DNA from: DATKQI01 sp035532755 | GTDB taxonomy: Bacteria > Pseudomonadota > Alphaproteobacteria > Acetobacterales > Acetobacteraceae | NCBI GenBank assembly: GCA_035532755.1 | Contig: DATKQI010000289.1 | Span: 1 to 14,718 of the forward strand | Direction of reading: 5' to 3' | DNA length: 14,718 nucleotides | In this document: in pieces, positions 6,604-14,269 of the stretch | Position numbering within the stretch: the stretch's first letter is position 1 | Layout of the letters: each line of letters begins with the position of its first letter | The notes under the pieces: model-generated | Told to the model about the DNA's origin: nothing | The model's database searches: none | The model's input: the letters and a program-made list of their open reading frames with translations, nothing else | Position numbers and translations under genes: made by a program

Positions 6604-7455
6604 ATGGATGCCTCGCTGATCAGCCTCGCCACCCGTGTCGCCGAGGCGCTGGAACGCCTGGCCCCGCCGCCGCCGGCCCGGCCGGATCTTTCCGCGGCGG
6701 ATGCCTTCGTCTGGCACCCCGCGCCGCCGCGCCTTGTCCCGGTGCCGTCGGTCGCGCGCGTGGAGATCGGCCTGCTGCAGGGCGTGGGCCGGCAGAAATC
6801 CATCCTGCTCGACAACACGCTGCGCTTCGCCGCCGGGCTGCCGGCCAACAACGCCATGCTGTGGGGCGCGCGCGGCATGGGCAAATCCTCCCTGGTGAAG
6901 GCGGCGCACGCGGCGGCGAACGCCCGCGCGCCGGGCAGCCTCGCCCTGATCGAGATCCACCGGGAGGACATCCGCACCCTGCCGGACCTGCTGAACGGGC
7001 TGCGCGAACACACGCGCCGCTGCCTGATCTTCTGCGACGATCTGTCGTTCGAACGCGAGGACGCCGACTACAAGGCGCTGAAATCGGTGCTGGATGGCGG
7101 GATCGAGGGCCGGCCGGCGAACGTGCTGTTCTACGCCACCTCCAACCGCCGCCACCTGATGCCGCGCGACATGATCGAGAACGAGCGCAGCACCGCCATC
7201 AACCCCTCCGAGGCGACGGAGGAGAAGGTCTCCCTGTCCGACCGCTTCGGCCTGTGGATCGGCTTCCACAATTGCGACCAGGATACCTTCTTCGCCATGG
7301 TGGACGCCTATGCCGCCGATCTGCGCCTGCCGATCGCGCCGGATGCCCTGCGGGCCGAGGCGGTGGAATGGTCGGTCACGCGCGGCGCCCGCTCCGGCCG
7401 CGTCGCCTGGCAGTTCATCCAGGATCTCGCCGGCCGGCTTGGCGTCGCGGGCTGA
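6604..7455 (+). CDS. DUF815-family AAA+ ATPase
   Basis: 283 residues. The family start (helical region 1-25, then FVWHP and the conserved VEIGLLQGVGRQKSILLDNT region at 53-72) leads into an AAA+ core. Walker A is GARGMGKS (88-95), Walker B is LIFCDDLSFE (141-150), sensor 1 is YATSNRRHL (177-185), and EKVSLSDRFGLWIGF (207-221) holds the arginine-finger-like Arg214. DUF815 proteins are widespread bacterial P-loop ATPases of unresolved function, often encoded beside yajC in alphaproteobacteria, as here, with a 90-nt divergent spacer. No ribosome binding site is evident before ATG 6604. The phospholipase D-family gene begins 18 nt after its stop, so the two are probably cotranscribed. Confidence 0.92.
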   Translation: MDASLISLATRVAEALERLAPPPPARPDLSAADAFVWHPAPPRLVPVPSVARVEIGLLQGVGRQKSILLDNTLRFAAGLPANNAMLWGARGMGKSSLVKAAHAAANARAPGSLALIEIHREDIRTLPDLLNGLREHTRRCLIFCDDLSFEREDADYKALKSVLDGGIEGRPANVLFYATSNRRHLMPRDMIENERSTAINPSEATEEKVSLSDRFGLWIGFHNCDQDTFFAMVDAYAADLRLPIAPDALRAEAVEWSVTRGARSGRVAWQFIQDLAGRLGVAG

Positions 7456-7473
7456 GGGAGCCGGGAGAGGCGC

Positions 7474-9003
7474 ATGACCGACCCGGTGCTGCGGCCAGGG
7501 GCCACCTGCTGGCGCATCGCCCGGGCGGACCGGATGGCCGTCATCGTCGATGCCGCCGCCTATTTCTCCCATCTGAAGGCCGCGATCCTGCAGGCGCAAC
7601 ACTCGGTGCTGATGATCGGCTGGGATTTCGACACGCGCGTGCAACTCGACCGCGACGGCGGCGACCCCGCGGCGCCCGACCAGCTCGGCCGGTTCCTCAG
7701 CCATGTCGTCCGGCGCAACAGGCAGGTGCAGATCCATGTGCTGCGCTGGGACCTCGCGTTCCTGAAGATGCCCATCCGGGGCATGCCGCCGCTCATCCTG
7801 CTCGACTGGCTGGCCTCGCCACGGCTGCATTTCCGCCTCGACCGGCATCACCCGGCGGAAGCATGCCACCACCAGAAGATCGTGGTGATCGACGACGCGC
7901 TCGCCTTCTGCGGCGGCATCGACATCACGATCGACCGTTGGGACACCCCGGCCCACCGGGACGACGACCCGCAACGCCTCCGCCCCGGCGGCGCACCCTA
8001 CGGCCCCTGGCATGACGTGACGACCGCCGTGGACGGCGCTGCCGCGCGCGCCCTGGGCGATCTCGCCCGCGCCCGCTGGCAGGCCGCCACCGGCCGCAGC
8101 CTGCCGGCACCCCCGCCGGACCAGATCCGCTGGCCAGGCGGCCTTGAACCCGCCTTCCGCGATGTGGATGTCGCGATCGCCCGTACCGAACCGGCCTATG
8201 ACGGGCAGGATGAGGTGCATGAGATCGAGGCGTTGTACCTCGCCGCGATCGCCTCCGCCAAACGCTGCATCTATCTGGAAAGCCAGTATTTCAGCAGCCA
8301 TCGCATTGCCGCCGCACTGGGTGCGCGGCTGGCCGAGCCGGACGGGCCGGAGGTGGTGATCGTCAACCCGCACCGGTCGATCGGCTGGCTGGAGGAGGAG
8401 GTGATGGGCTCGGCCCGCGCCCTGCTGCTCGGCCGCCTGCGCGCGGCCGACCGTTACGGCCGCCTCCGCTTCTGTACGCCCGTGACCGAGGGCGGGGCCG
8501 ACATCTACGTGCACGCCAAGGTGCTGGTGGTGGATGATGCGCTGCTGCGCGTCGGCTCCTCCAACATCAACAACCGCTCGATGGGCCTCGACACGGAATG
8601 CGACCTCGCGGTGGAGGTGGACCCGGACGCGGCGAACGCCGCCGCCCTGCGCGCGGCGATCCTGGAGGTGCGCGATGCCCTGGTCAGCGAACATCTGGGC
8701 GTCGATCGGGAAACCCTGCGGCAGACGCTGGATGCCGAAGGCGGCTCGCTCGCCCGCACCCTCGACCGGTTGATCCGCCCCGCCGGGCGCAGCCTCCGCC
8801 CATTTACGCCACCCGCGCTGACCGAGACGGAGCAGGCATTGGCCGAGACCCACGCGCTCGATCCGGGCCGGCCGGAAAGCATGGCGGAAACCTTCATCCA
8901 CACGATGCACATATTCACGCCCCGGCACTTCGCAGCCAACGCCGCGGGTGCCCTCGCCAGGCTCTTCACCGGCAGCAAGCCGCTGCCCGGCACCGGCGGC
9001 TAA
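7474..9003 (+). CDS. phospholipase D-superfamily protein, two HKD motifs
   Basis: 509 residues, preceded by GGGAGAGG shortly before ATG 7474. Both HxKxxxxD half-sites are intact: HQKIVVID (His133, Lys135, Asp140) followed by CGGID, and HAKVLVVD (His347, Lys349, Asp354) followed by GSSNINNRS. The VLMIGWDFDTRV stretch (45-56) and YLESQYFSSH (267-276) are typical of bacterial phospholipase D/cardiolipin-synthase-like proteins. Such enzymes hydrolyse or transfer phosphatidyl groups through a phosphohistidine intermediate. There is no N-terminal signal or membrane helix, unlike true cardiolipin synthases, so it is more likely a soluble or peripheral phospholipase. The last 60 residues are outside the catalytic fold and contain a possible amphipathic helix. 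The gene follows the DUF815 ATPase and ends overlapping the serS stop. Confidence 0.93.
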   Translation: MTDPVLRPGATCWRIARADRMAVIVDAAAYFSHLKAAILQAQHSVLMIGWDFDTRVQLDRDGGDPAAPDQLGRFLSHVVRRNRQVQIHVLRWDLAFLKMPIRGMPPLILLDWLASPRLHFRLDRHHPAEACHHQKIVVIDDALAFCGGIDITIDRWDTPAHRDDDPQRLRPGGAPYGPWHDVTTAVDGAAARALGDLARARWQAATGRSLPAPPPDQIRWPGGLEPAFRDVDVAIARTEPAYDGQDEVHEIEALYLAAIASAKRCIYLESQYFSSHRIAAALGARLAEPDGPEVVIVNPHRSIGWLEEEVMGSARALLLGRLRAADRYGRLRFCTPVTEGGADIYVHAKVLVVDDALLRVGSSNINNRSMGLDTECDLAVEVDPDAANAAALRAAILEVRDALVSEHLGVDRETLRQTLDAEGGSLARTLDRLIRPAGRSLRPFTPPALTETEQALAETHALDPGRPESMAETFIHTMHIFTPRHFAANAAGALARLFTGSKPLPGTGG

Positions 9004-10274
9004 CTCCCGCCGATACGCCCCAGTCCGCCGAGATAGGGCTGCACCGGCGCGGGAATGCGGATGGACCCGTCCGCGTTCTGGTGGTTCTCCATCACCGCGA
9101 TCAGCGCCCGCCCGACCGCCACGCCCGAGCCGTTCAGCGTATGCACATGGCCGGCCACCTTGCCCCCGGCGTCCCGCAGCCGGGCATTCATCCGTCGTGC
9201 CTGGAAGGCGCGCGTGTTGGAGCAGGAGCTGATCTCCCGCCACGTCCCCTGCCCCGGCAGCCACACCTCCAGGTCGAACGTCTTGGCCGCGCCGAACCCG
9301 GTATCGCCCGCGCTCAGCACCACCCGGCGGAACGGCAGCTCCAGCAGGCGCAGCACCGCTTCCGCGCAGCGGGTCATCCGCTCGTGCTCGGCATCGCTGT
9401 CCTCGGGGCGGGTGATCGAGACCATCTCCACCTTGCGGAACTGGTGCTGCCGCAGCATTCCCCGCGTGTCCCGCCCGGCCGATCCCGCCTCGCTGCGGAA
9501 GCAGTCGGTCAGCGCGGTGAAGCGCAGCGGCAAGGTTGCGGCAGGCACGATCTGCCCGGCGACGAGGTTGGTCAGCGGCACCTCGGCGGTCGGGATCAAC
9601 CACCGCCCATCGGTGGTGCGGAACAGGTCCTCGGCGAATTTGGGCAACTGCCCGGTGCCATAGGCCGTCTCGGTGTTCACCAGCGAGGGAACGGCCATTT
9701 CCTCGTAGCCATGCTCGCCCGTGTGCAGGTCGATCATGAACTGCCCCAGCGCGCGCTCCAGGCGCGCCAGCGCCCCGCGCAGCACCACGAAGCGGGTGCC
9801 GGCGAGCTTCGCCGCCGCCTCGAAATCCATCAGCCCCAGCGCCTCGCCCAGCTCGAAATGCTGGCGCGCGGGGAAGTTCCAGCGCGGCGGCTCGCCATGC
9901 TGGGCGAGTACGATGTTAGCGCTTTCATCCGCCCCGTCCGGCACATCCGGATCGAGCGTGTTGGGCAGGCTTTCCAGGCTGGCGCGGATCGCCCCGTCCA
10001 GCTCGGCCGCCCGGCCCTCCAGCGCCTCCATCTCCGCCCGCAGCGCCGTGCCCTCGGCCTCCAGCACGGCGGTATCCGCCCCGGCCCGGCGGCCTTCTCC
10101 CACCTGCCGGGCGAGCGCGTTGCGGCGCGCCTGCCGTTCCTGCAACGCGGTCTGCGCCGCCCGCCGCTGCTCGTCCTGCTCCACGATCGCCGCCGCCTGG
10201 GCCGGCAGCCCCCGGCGGGCGAGCGCGGCATCGAACGCGGGCGGGTCTGCGCGAATCGCCCGGACATCGTGCAT
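9000..10274 (-). CDS. serS: seryl-tRNA synthetase
   Basis: 424 residues, the usual bacterial length. Residues 1-100 form the antiparallel coiled-coil arm (Glu/Arg/Ala-rich heptads at about 30-95) that grips the tRNA-Ser long variable arm. The class II catalytic core carries the serine-binding T-A-E (229-231), motif 2 CFRSEAGSAGRDTRG (258-272) with QHQFRKVEM following, and motif 3 NGSGVAVGRALIAVMEN (381-397). It charges tRNA-Ser, and also tRNA-Sec where present, in the cytoplasm. The ATG follows the tatC stop after 3 nt, so serS is the last gene of the scpB-tatB-tatC-serS run. Its TAG shares bases with the TAA of the convergent phospholipase D-family gene. Confidence 0.98.
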   Translation of the reverse strand: MHDVRAIRADPPAFDAALARRGLPAQAAAIVEQDEQRRAAQTALQERQARRNALARQVGEGRRAGADTAVLEAEGTALRAEMEALEGRAAELDGAIRASLESLPNTLDPDVPDGADESANIVLAQHGEPPRWNFPARQHFELGEALGLMDFEAAAKLAGTRFVVLRGALARLERALGQFMIDLHTGEHGYEEMAVPSLVNTETAYGTGQLPKFAEDLFRTTDGRWLIPTAEVPLTNLVAGQIVPAATLPLRFTALTDCFRSEAGSAGRDTRGMLRQHQFRKVEMVSITRPEDSDAEHERMTRCAEAVLRLLELPFRRVVLSAGDTGFGAAKTFDLEVWLPGQGTWREISSCSNTRAFQARRMNARLRDAGGKVAGHVHTLNGSGVAVGRALIAVMENHQNADGSIRIPAPVQPYLGGLGRIGGS

Positions 10275-10277
10275 CGC

Positions 10278-11066
10278 TCAGCCCTCGACAGGTTTCGGCT
10301 CGACCCAGCGGACCGTCAGGATCGAAATCTCGTAGAGCAGGATGATCGGCACCGCGAGCCCGGTCTGCGTCAGCACATCGGGCGGGGCCAGCACCGCGGC
10401 CACCACGAACGCGCCGACATAGGCATAGCGCCGCATCTTCTTCAGCCCCTTCGACGAGACGATCCCCACCTTGCCCAGCAAGGTCAGCAGCACCGGCAGC
10501 TGGAAGCAGATGCCGAAGGCGAAGATCAGCTTCATCACCAGGCTCAGATATTCCGACACCTTCGCCATGAGCTGGATCTGCAGCCCGTGGTCGGCCGGCG
10601 TGCCCGGGGTCTGGAAACTCAGGAAGAAGCTCCACGCATAGGGAAACACGAAATAGTAGGCGAGCGCCGCGCCGGCCACGAACAGCACCGGCGTTGCGAT
10701 CAGGAAGGGCAGCAGCGCCTTCTTCTCGCTCCGGTACAGCCCCGGCGCCACGAACAGGTAGATTTGCGAGGCGATGATGGGGAAGGAGATGAACGCCGCG
10801 CCGAACAAAGCGACCTTCAGATAGGTGAAGAACGCCTCATACAACTGCGTGTAGATCAGCCGCGGCTCCTCCCCCCGCGCCTTCAGGATGTGGGCGAGCG
10901 GTTCGGCCAGGAAGAAGTAGATCTGGGCGGAGAAGTGGTAGCACAGCAGGAAGGCCACGAAGAACGCCGCCATGGACCACATCAGCCGCCGCCGCAGCTC
11001 CACGATATGTTCGAGCAGCGGCATGGGCTTGTCGTTGATGGGGTCGTCTGCTTCGGGGGCTGCCAC
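10278..11066 (-). CDS. tatC: twin-arginine translocase subunit TatC
   Basis: 262 residues with six membrane helices. The cytoplasmic N-terminus PLLEHIVELRRRL (16-28) contains the conserved Glu in ELRRR (Glu23) used in signal-peptide recognition. YRSEKK (111-116) with Glu114 and APPDVLTQ (227-234) with Asp230 match other TatC landmarks. TatC binds the twin-arginine signal peptide and, with TatB, forms the receptor complex that recruits TatA to export folded proteins. The start is GTG 11066 with AGGA 5 nt upstream (11075-11072); an internal ATG at residue 15 would remove part of the conserved start. It lies 30 nt after tatB and 3 nt before serS. Confidence 0.97.
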   Translation of the reverse strand: MAAPEADDPINDKPMPLLEHIVELRRRLMWSMAAFFVAFLLCYHFSAQIYFFLAEPLAHILKARGEEPRLIYTQLYEAFFTYLKVALFGAAFISFPIIASQIYLFVAPGLYRSEKKALLPFLIATPVLFVAGAALAYYFVFPYAWSFFLSFQTPGTPADHGLQIQLMAKVSEYLSLVMKLIFAFGICFQLPVLLTLLGKVGIVSSKGLKKMRRYAYVGAFVVAAVLAPPDVLTQTGLAVPIILLYEISILTVRWVEPKPVEG

Positions 11067-11096
11067 GGCGGTCCTGTCGGGCTGGAGGCTGGAAGT

Positions 11097-11573
11097 CTAG
11101 AAGCGCCGGATGCCCGGCGGGATGAAGGCGGGCGCGGGTTCCGGCAGGCTGACGCCGGGCGGGATGAAGGCCGGCGGATCGGCCCCGTCGGCCGCGGCAT
11201 AGGCGGGCGTGGGCACCTCATCCACCTCCGGCGGCTGATCGATCATCTGCGGCGAGTATTCCGCCACCGGCGTGTCATGTTCGATCAGCTTCTCGTTCAG
11301 TGTCGCTGTCAGCGATCCGTCGGGATCGATCTGCCGCTCGATCTCGCCGCGGATGTCGTAGTTGCGCAGCTCGCTGATCTGGTCGCGCACCTCCGTCAGG
11401 TTCGCCTCGCGCACCAGGTCGTCCACATGCGTCTGGAATTCGCCGGCCATCCGCCGGGCCTTGCGGATCAGCTCCGTCACCGTGCGGATGGCGACCGGCA
11501 TGTCCTTGGGGCCGATGAGAATCAGCGCCACCACGGCGATCATGCCGAGTTCCGACCAGGCGAAATTGAACAT
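11097..11573 (-). CDS. tatB: twin-arginine translocase subunit TatB
   Basis: 158 residues. The short membrane helix MFNFAWSELGMIAVVALILIG (1-21) with Glu8, the Gly-Pro hinge (21-22), and a long charged amphipathic helix (about 25-75) are diagnostic of TatB rather than the shorter TatA. The acidic, Pro-rich tail (100-158) is variable in the family. Here it ends with two near-identical PAFIPPG blocks (134-140 and 148-154), which is unusual. TatB works with TatC in the receptor complex at the inner membrane. No tatA precedes it, although tatA commonly sits between scpB and tatB in alphaproteobacteria. A GGAGG about 12 nt upstream of the ATG is rather distant for a ribosome binding site. Confidence 0.94.
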   Translation of the reverse strand: MFNFAWSELGMIAVVALILIGPKDMPVAIRTVTELIRKARRMAGEFQTHVDDLVREANLTEVRDQISELRNYDIRGEIERQIDPDGSLTATLNEKLIEHDTPVAEYSPQMIDQPPEVDEVPTPAYAAADGADPPAFIPPGVSLPEPAPAFIPPGIRRF

Positions 11574-11701
11574 CTGCGCTGCCCGCCTCCGGCCGGTGTT
11601 CTAGAGCGCCGCCACGGCGGCCGGCGAGCCCACTGCGATCACGATGCGGCGCGGGCAGGCGGGCGGAGTGGCGGCGGGGCGGGTTTCCATGGGTGCTGGC
11701 A
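11574..11701. other. scpB-tatB spacer
   Basis: 128 nt without a credible gene. On the minus strand a 29-codon frame (ATG 11690 to TAG 11601) has ordinary composition and no ribosome binding site. The space is too short for a normal tatA. A GGAGG for tatB lies near its right-hand reading end. Confidence 0.5.
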
Positions 11702-12328
11702 CTAGCAGGAAACCGGATCGGGGGAAACGGCATCGGCGGGCGGCCCGGCCTCCGCCTCCGGCGCGCGATCCCCCACGCCGATCGGCTCGACCAGCAGATC
11801 CTCCCGCTTCGGCAGCTCGCGCAGGTCCCGCAGGCCGAACTGGGCGAGGAAGGCGGGCGTGGTTCCCCACATCGTCGGCCGACCGGGGGTCTCCTTGCGC
11901 CCCTTCGCGGTGATCAGCCCGGCCTCCAGCAGCGCGTCCATGGTCTGCTGGGACAGGCTCGCCCCCCGGATCTCCTCGATCTCCGGCCGCGTGACGGGCT
12001 GGTGGTAGGCGACAATGGCAAGCGTCTCCATCGCCGCGCGCGGCAGCCGCCGCGGCATCTGCACCACCTTGCGCAAGGCGGGCGCGAGGTCGGGCGCGGT
12101 ACGGAACTGCACGCCGCCCGCCACCTCCACCAGTTCCACCCCCCGCCCGGCATAGCGGGCCCGCAACGCCGCGATCACGGCATCGGCATCCTCCGCCGCC
12201 GGCAGAAGCTGGGCGAGCGCCCGCAGGCTGACCGGCGCGGCCGAGGCGAACACCATCGCCTCGGCCAACCGCAAAGCCTCCTCGCCGGCCGCCCGCGGCG
12301 CGGCCTCGTCTGTCCCGTTCTCGCTCAT
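11702..12328 (-). CDS. scpB: segregation and condensation protein ScpB
   Basis: 208 residues. Two winged-helix domains are visible: the first at about 17-85 (LRLAEAMVFASAAPVSLRAL) and the second at about 90-172. The second carries the family signature METLAIVAYHQPVTRPEIEEIRG (100-122) and GRPTMWGTTPAFLAQFGLRDLRELP (149-173). ScpB dimers bind ScpA and SMC to form the condensin complex that organises and segregates the chromosome. The C-terminal 30 residues are acidic and disordered-looking. scpA, normally just upstream, is not in the window; the ClC gene takes that place. No ribosome binding site precedes ATG 12328, and a -10-like CATAAT lies only 8 nt upstream, suggesting a nearly leaderless message. 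Confidence 0.96.
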   Translation of the reverse strand: MSENGTDEAAPRAAGEEALRLAEAMVFASAAPVSLRALAQLLPAAEDADAVIAALRARYAGRGVELVEVAGGVQFRTAPDLAPALRKVVQMPRRLPRAAMETLAIVAYHQPVTRPEIEEIRGASLSQQTMDALLEAGLITAKGRKETPGRPTMWGTTPAFLAQFGLRDLRELPKREDLLVEPIGVGDRAPEAEAGPPADAVSPDPVSC

Positions 12329-12336
12329 CGGCGCAG

Positions 12337-12365
12337 ATTATGCGAAGACGCGACGGATGTGAAAA
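12337..12365 (-). promoter_or_regulatory. candidate scpB promoter
   Basis: On the minus strand TTTTCA (12365-12360), a 17-nt spacer and CATAAT (12342-12337) lie directly before scpB. Transcription would begin about at the ATG (12328), and no Shine-Dalgarno sequence fits in between. The match is 4/6 plus 5/6. Confidence 0.35.
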
Positions 12366-12403
12366 CGGGGGGCCGGGATGCGTGAACGGGCGCGGCCCGG
12401 CGA

Positions 12404-14209
12404 TCAGCTCCAGCGATAGAAGGCCACGCGCCGGCTCGCCTCGTCCTGCAGCTTCGTCCTGATCCGCATCAGATCCTTCCAGCCGATATAGCCGACAAGG
12501 CGCGCATCCTCCCGCGAGACCACCGGCAGATGCGCCACGTTGGCCGTCATCAGCCGGTCGGCGAGCCCTTCCAGATATTCGTCCGGATAGGCGACCGTCA
12601 CCTTGTTCCCGGCGAACAATTCGCCGAGCGTCGTCGTGCGATGCCGCCCGGCGCGGCGCCAGCGCAGCACCGTCGGCGGATCGACGATGCCAAGCACGCG
12701 CCCCCCGGCGTCGACCGCGGGGAAGCTCGGATGGGTCGTGGTGGGCGCGGTCAGGAAGGAGGCCGCGGCATGCAGCGTCATCGTTTCCGGCAGGGTCTGC
12801 ACATCGGCCACCATCACCTCCATCGCCTGGGTCAGCGCGAAGGGATCGACGCGATATTCCCGCGCGAGGTGGTATCCGCGCCGCGCCACCTTCTCGGTCA
12901 GGATGGAGCGGCGCATCAGCAGCACGGTCACGATATGCGCCGTGGCGCAGGCGGCGATCAACGGCAGCAGCACATGGGTGTTGCCCGTCAACTCCACCGC
13001 GAAGAAGGTCGCAGTGAGCGGGGAGCGCATCGTCCCGCCCATGGTCGCCGCCATGGCGAGCAGCGGCCAGAAGCCGGGGCTCGCCGCCGGCAGGAAGCCG
13101 GCCAGCGCCGCCCCCATCGCCCCGCCCATGATCAGCAGCGGCGCAAGCACGCCGCCCGAGGTGCCGGAGCCGAGCGCGACCGACCAGATAATGGCCTTCA
13201 CCACCAGCAGCAGCACGGCCGCGGCCGGCAGCGCGCCACCCTGGAGCATCTGGGCGATGTTGTCGTACCCCACGCTCAGCGCCCGCGGGTCGATCAGGCC
13301 GCCGATGCCCACGACGAGCCCGCCCAGCATCGGCCACCACATCCAGTGGATCGGCAGCTTCAGGAATCCGTCCTCGCAGGCGTACACAAGCTGGGTCAGC
13401 AGGCAGGACAGCAGCCCCGACAGCAGGCCGATCAGAACCCAGGCGCCAAGCCCCAGGGCCGAGACTTCCATGCCGCCGTGGAACGGGAACAGCGGCGAGG
13501 GCAGATGCAGGAAGGTCCGCTCCACCTCCGCGATCACGCCGGCCACCGCTACCGGGATGAAGCTGCGCGGGCTCCATTCGAACAGCAGCAGCTCGACCGC
13601 GAGCATGATGGCGGCGATGGGCGTGCCGAACACGGTGGTCATGCCCGCCGTCGCGCCGGCGACCAGCAGCGTCTTGCGCTCGTTGTCGCTCACCGGCAGC
13701 AACTGCGCGATCAGCGAGCCGATCGCGCCCCCGGTCATGATGATCGGGCCTTCCGCGCCGAACGGCCCGCCCGTCCCGATTGCGATTGCCGAGGACAGAG
13801 GCTTCAGGATCGCGACCTTGACGTCGAGCCGCGAGCGCCCGAGCAGGATGGCCTCGATCGCTTCGGGGATGCCGTGACCGCGGATCTTCTCGCTGCCGTA
13901 GCGCGCCATCAGCCCGACGATGAGGGAGCCGACCACCGGCACGGCCACCGCGGCGATGCCGAGCGGGGAGTGCCCGATGTTGAGATCGGCCAGGGTCAAT
14001 CGGCCGAAATACGCGAGATTGGTCACCAGCCGGATCAGCCGCAGCAGAATCACGCCGGTGATCACGCCGGCCGTGGCGACGATGACCGCGATCGCCGCGA
14101 TCAGCAGCACCCGCCGATCGGTGGTGAAATCTCCCAGGCGATGCGCCTCGGCGCCCATGCCCTGCGCATGCGCGCGTATCGCTTTCCGAGTGGGTTTGAT
14201 GCTCGTCAA
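12404..14209 (-). CDS. ClC-family anion channel/transporter with C-terminal CBS pair
   Basis: 601 residues from TTG 14209 (weak AGG 9 nt upstream); ATG 14158 would give 584. The membrane part (about 33-435) shows the ClC filter motifs: GHGIP (111-115), GGPFGAEGPI (147-156) with the gating Glu153, and GSGTSGGVLAP (347-357). Two CBS domains follow (about 455-515 and 530-588), which commonly bind adenine nucleotides and regulate transport. Two residues deviate from the E. coli antiporter: His112 replaces the chloride-contacting Ser of GSGIP, and Leu206 follows Glu205 where the antiporter has a second Glu for protons. Whether it is an antiporter or a channel is therefore open. It lies in the inner membrane as a dimer by family knowledge. 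It precedes scpB by 75 nt and has a striking regulated promoter. Confidence 0.95.
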   Translation of the reverse strand: MTSIKPTRKAIRAHAQGMGAEAHRLGDFTTDRRVLLIAAIAVIVATAGVITGVILLRLIRLVTNLAYFGRLTLADLNIGHSPLGIAAVAVPVVGSLIVGLMARYGSEKIRGHGIPEAIEAILLGRSRLDVKVAILKPLSSAIAIGTGGPFGAEGPIIMTGGAIGSLIAQLLPVSDNERKTLLVAGATAGMTTVFGTPIAAIMLAVELLLFEWSPRSFIPVAVAGVIAEVERTFLHLPSPLFPFHGGMEVSALGLGAWVLIGLLSGLLSCLLTQLVYACEDGFLKLPIHWMWWPMLGGLVVGIGGLIDPRALSVGYDNIAQMLQGGALPAAAVLLLVVKAIIWSVALGSGTSGGVLAPLLIMGGAMGAALAGFLPAASPGFWPLLAMAATMGGTMRSPLTATFFAVELTGNTHVLLPLIAACATAHIVTVLLMRRSILTEKVARRGYHLAREYRVDPFALTQAMEVMVADVQTLPETMTLHAAASFLTAPTTTHPSFPAVDAGGRVLGIVDPPTVLRWRRAGRHRTTTLGELFAGNKVTVAYPDEYLEGLADRLMTANVAHLPVVSREDARLVGYIGWKDLMRIRTKLQDEASRRVAFYRWS

Positions 14210-14225
14210 TGGAGTGGGCCTGATC

Positions 14226-14256
14226 TTGTCATCCGGCTATTATATCGCATTACGAT
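14226..14256 (+). promoter_or_regulatory. mirror-image weaker promoter facing right
   Basis: On the plus strand TTGTCA (14226-14231), again a 19-nt spacer, and TACGAT (14251-14256) form the exact mirror of the ClC promoter. The -10 matches 4/6. A GAGGAGG (14272-14278) follows, but it sits only 1 nt before ATG 14280 and no convincing gene is downstream. Confidence 0.35.
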
Positions 14257-14269
14257 ATACAGATGACAA
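14239..14269 (-). promoter_or_regulatory. promoter of the ClC gene, TTGTCA-N19-TATAAT
   Basis: On the minus strand TTGTCA (14269-14264) and a perfect TATAAT (14244-14239) are separated by 19 nt. The inner dyad lies in the spacer and touches the -10. A spacer longer than 17 with a dyad inside is the layout known from MerR-type activated promoters, though simple repression is equally possible. The start would be about 14232, giving a leader of roughly 23 nt to TTG 14209. Confidence 0.6.

Noticed and set aside
6577..9603. A 1008-codon open frame on the minus strand
   Set aside because: It runs antisense to the DUF815 and phospholipase D genes and into serS out of frame; no protein motif is visible.
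11601..11690. 29-codon frame between scpB and tatB as a possible remnant of tatA
   Set aside because: It has no FxxGxxE start, hinge or amphipathic helix of TatA and no ribosome binding site.
8598..11705. A 1035-codon open frame on the plus strand
   Set aside because: It is antisense to serS, tatC and tatB, which are beyond doubt, and its Arg/His/Gln-rich translation is typical of shadow frames in GC-rich DNA.
12387..12399. 5-bp inverted repeat CGGGC/GCCCG after the ClC gene as a terminator
   Set aside because: The stem is too short to stand out in such GC-rich DNA and no T-run follows.
12530..14266. A 578-codon plus-strand frame opposite the ClC gene
   Set aside because: It is antisense to a well-supported transporter, has a biased Arg/Gln/His composition and no start signal.
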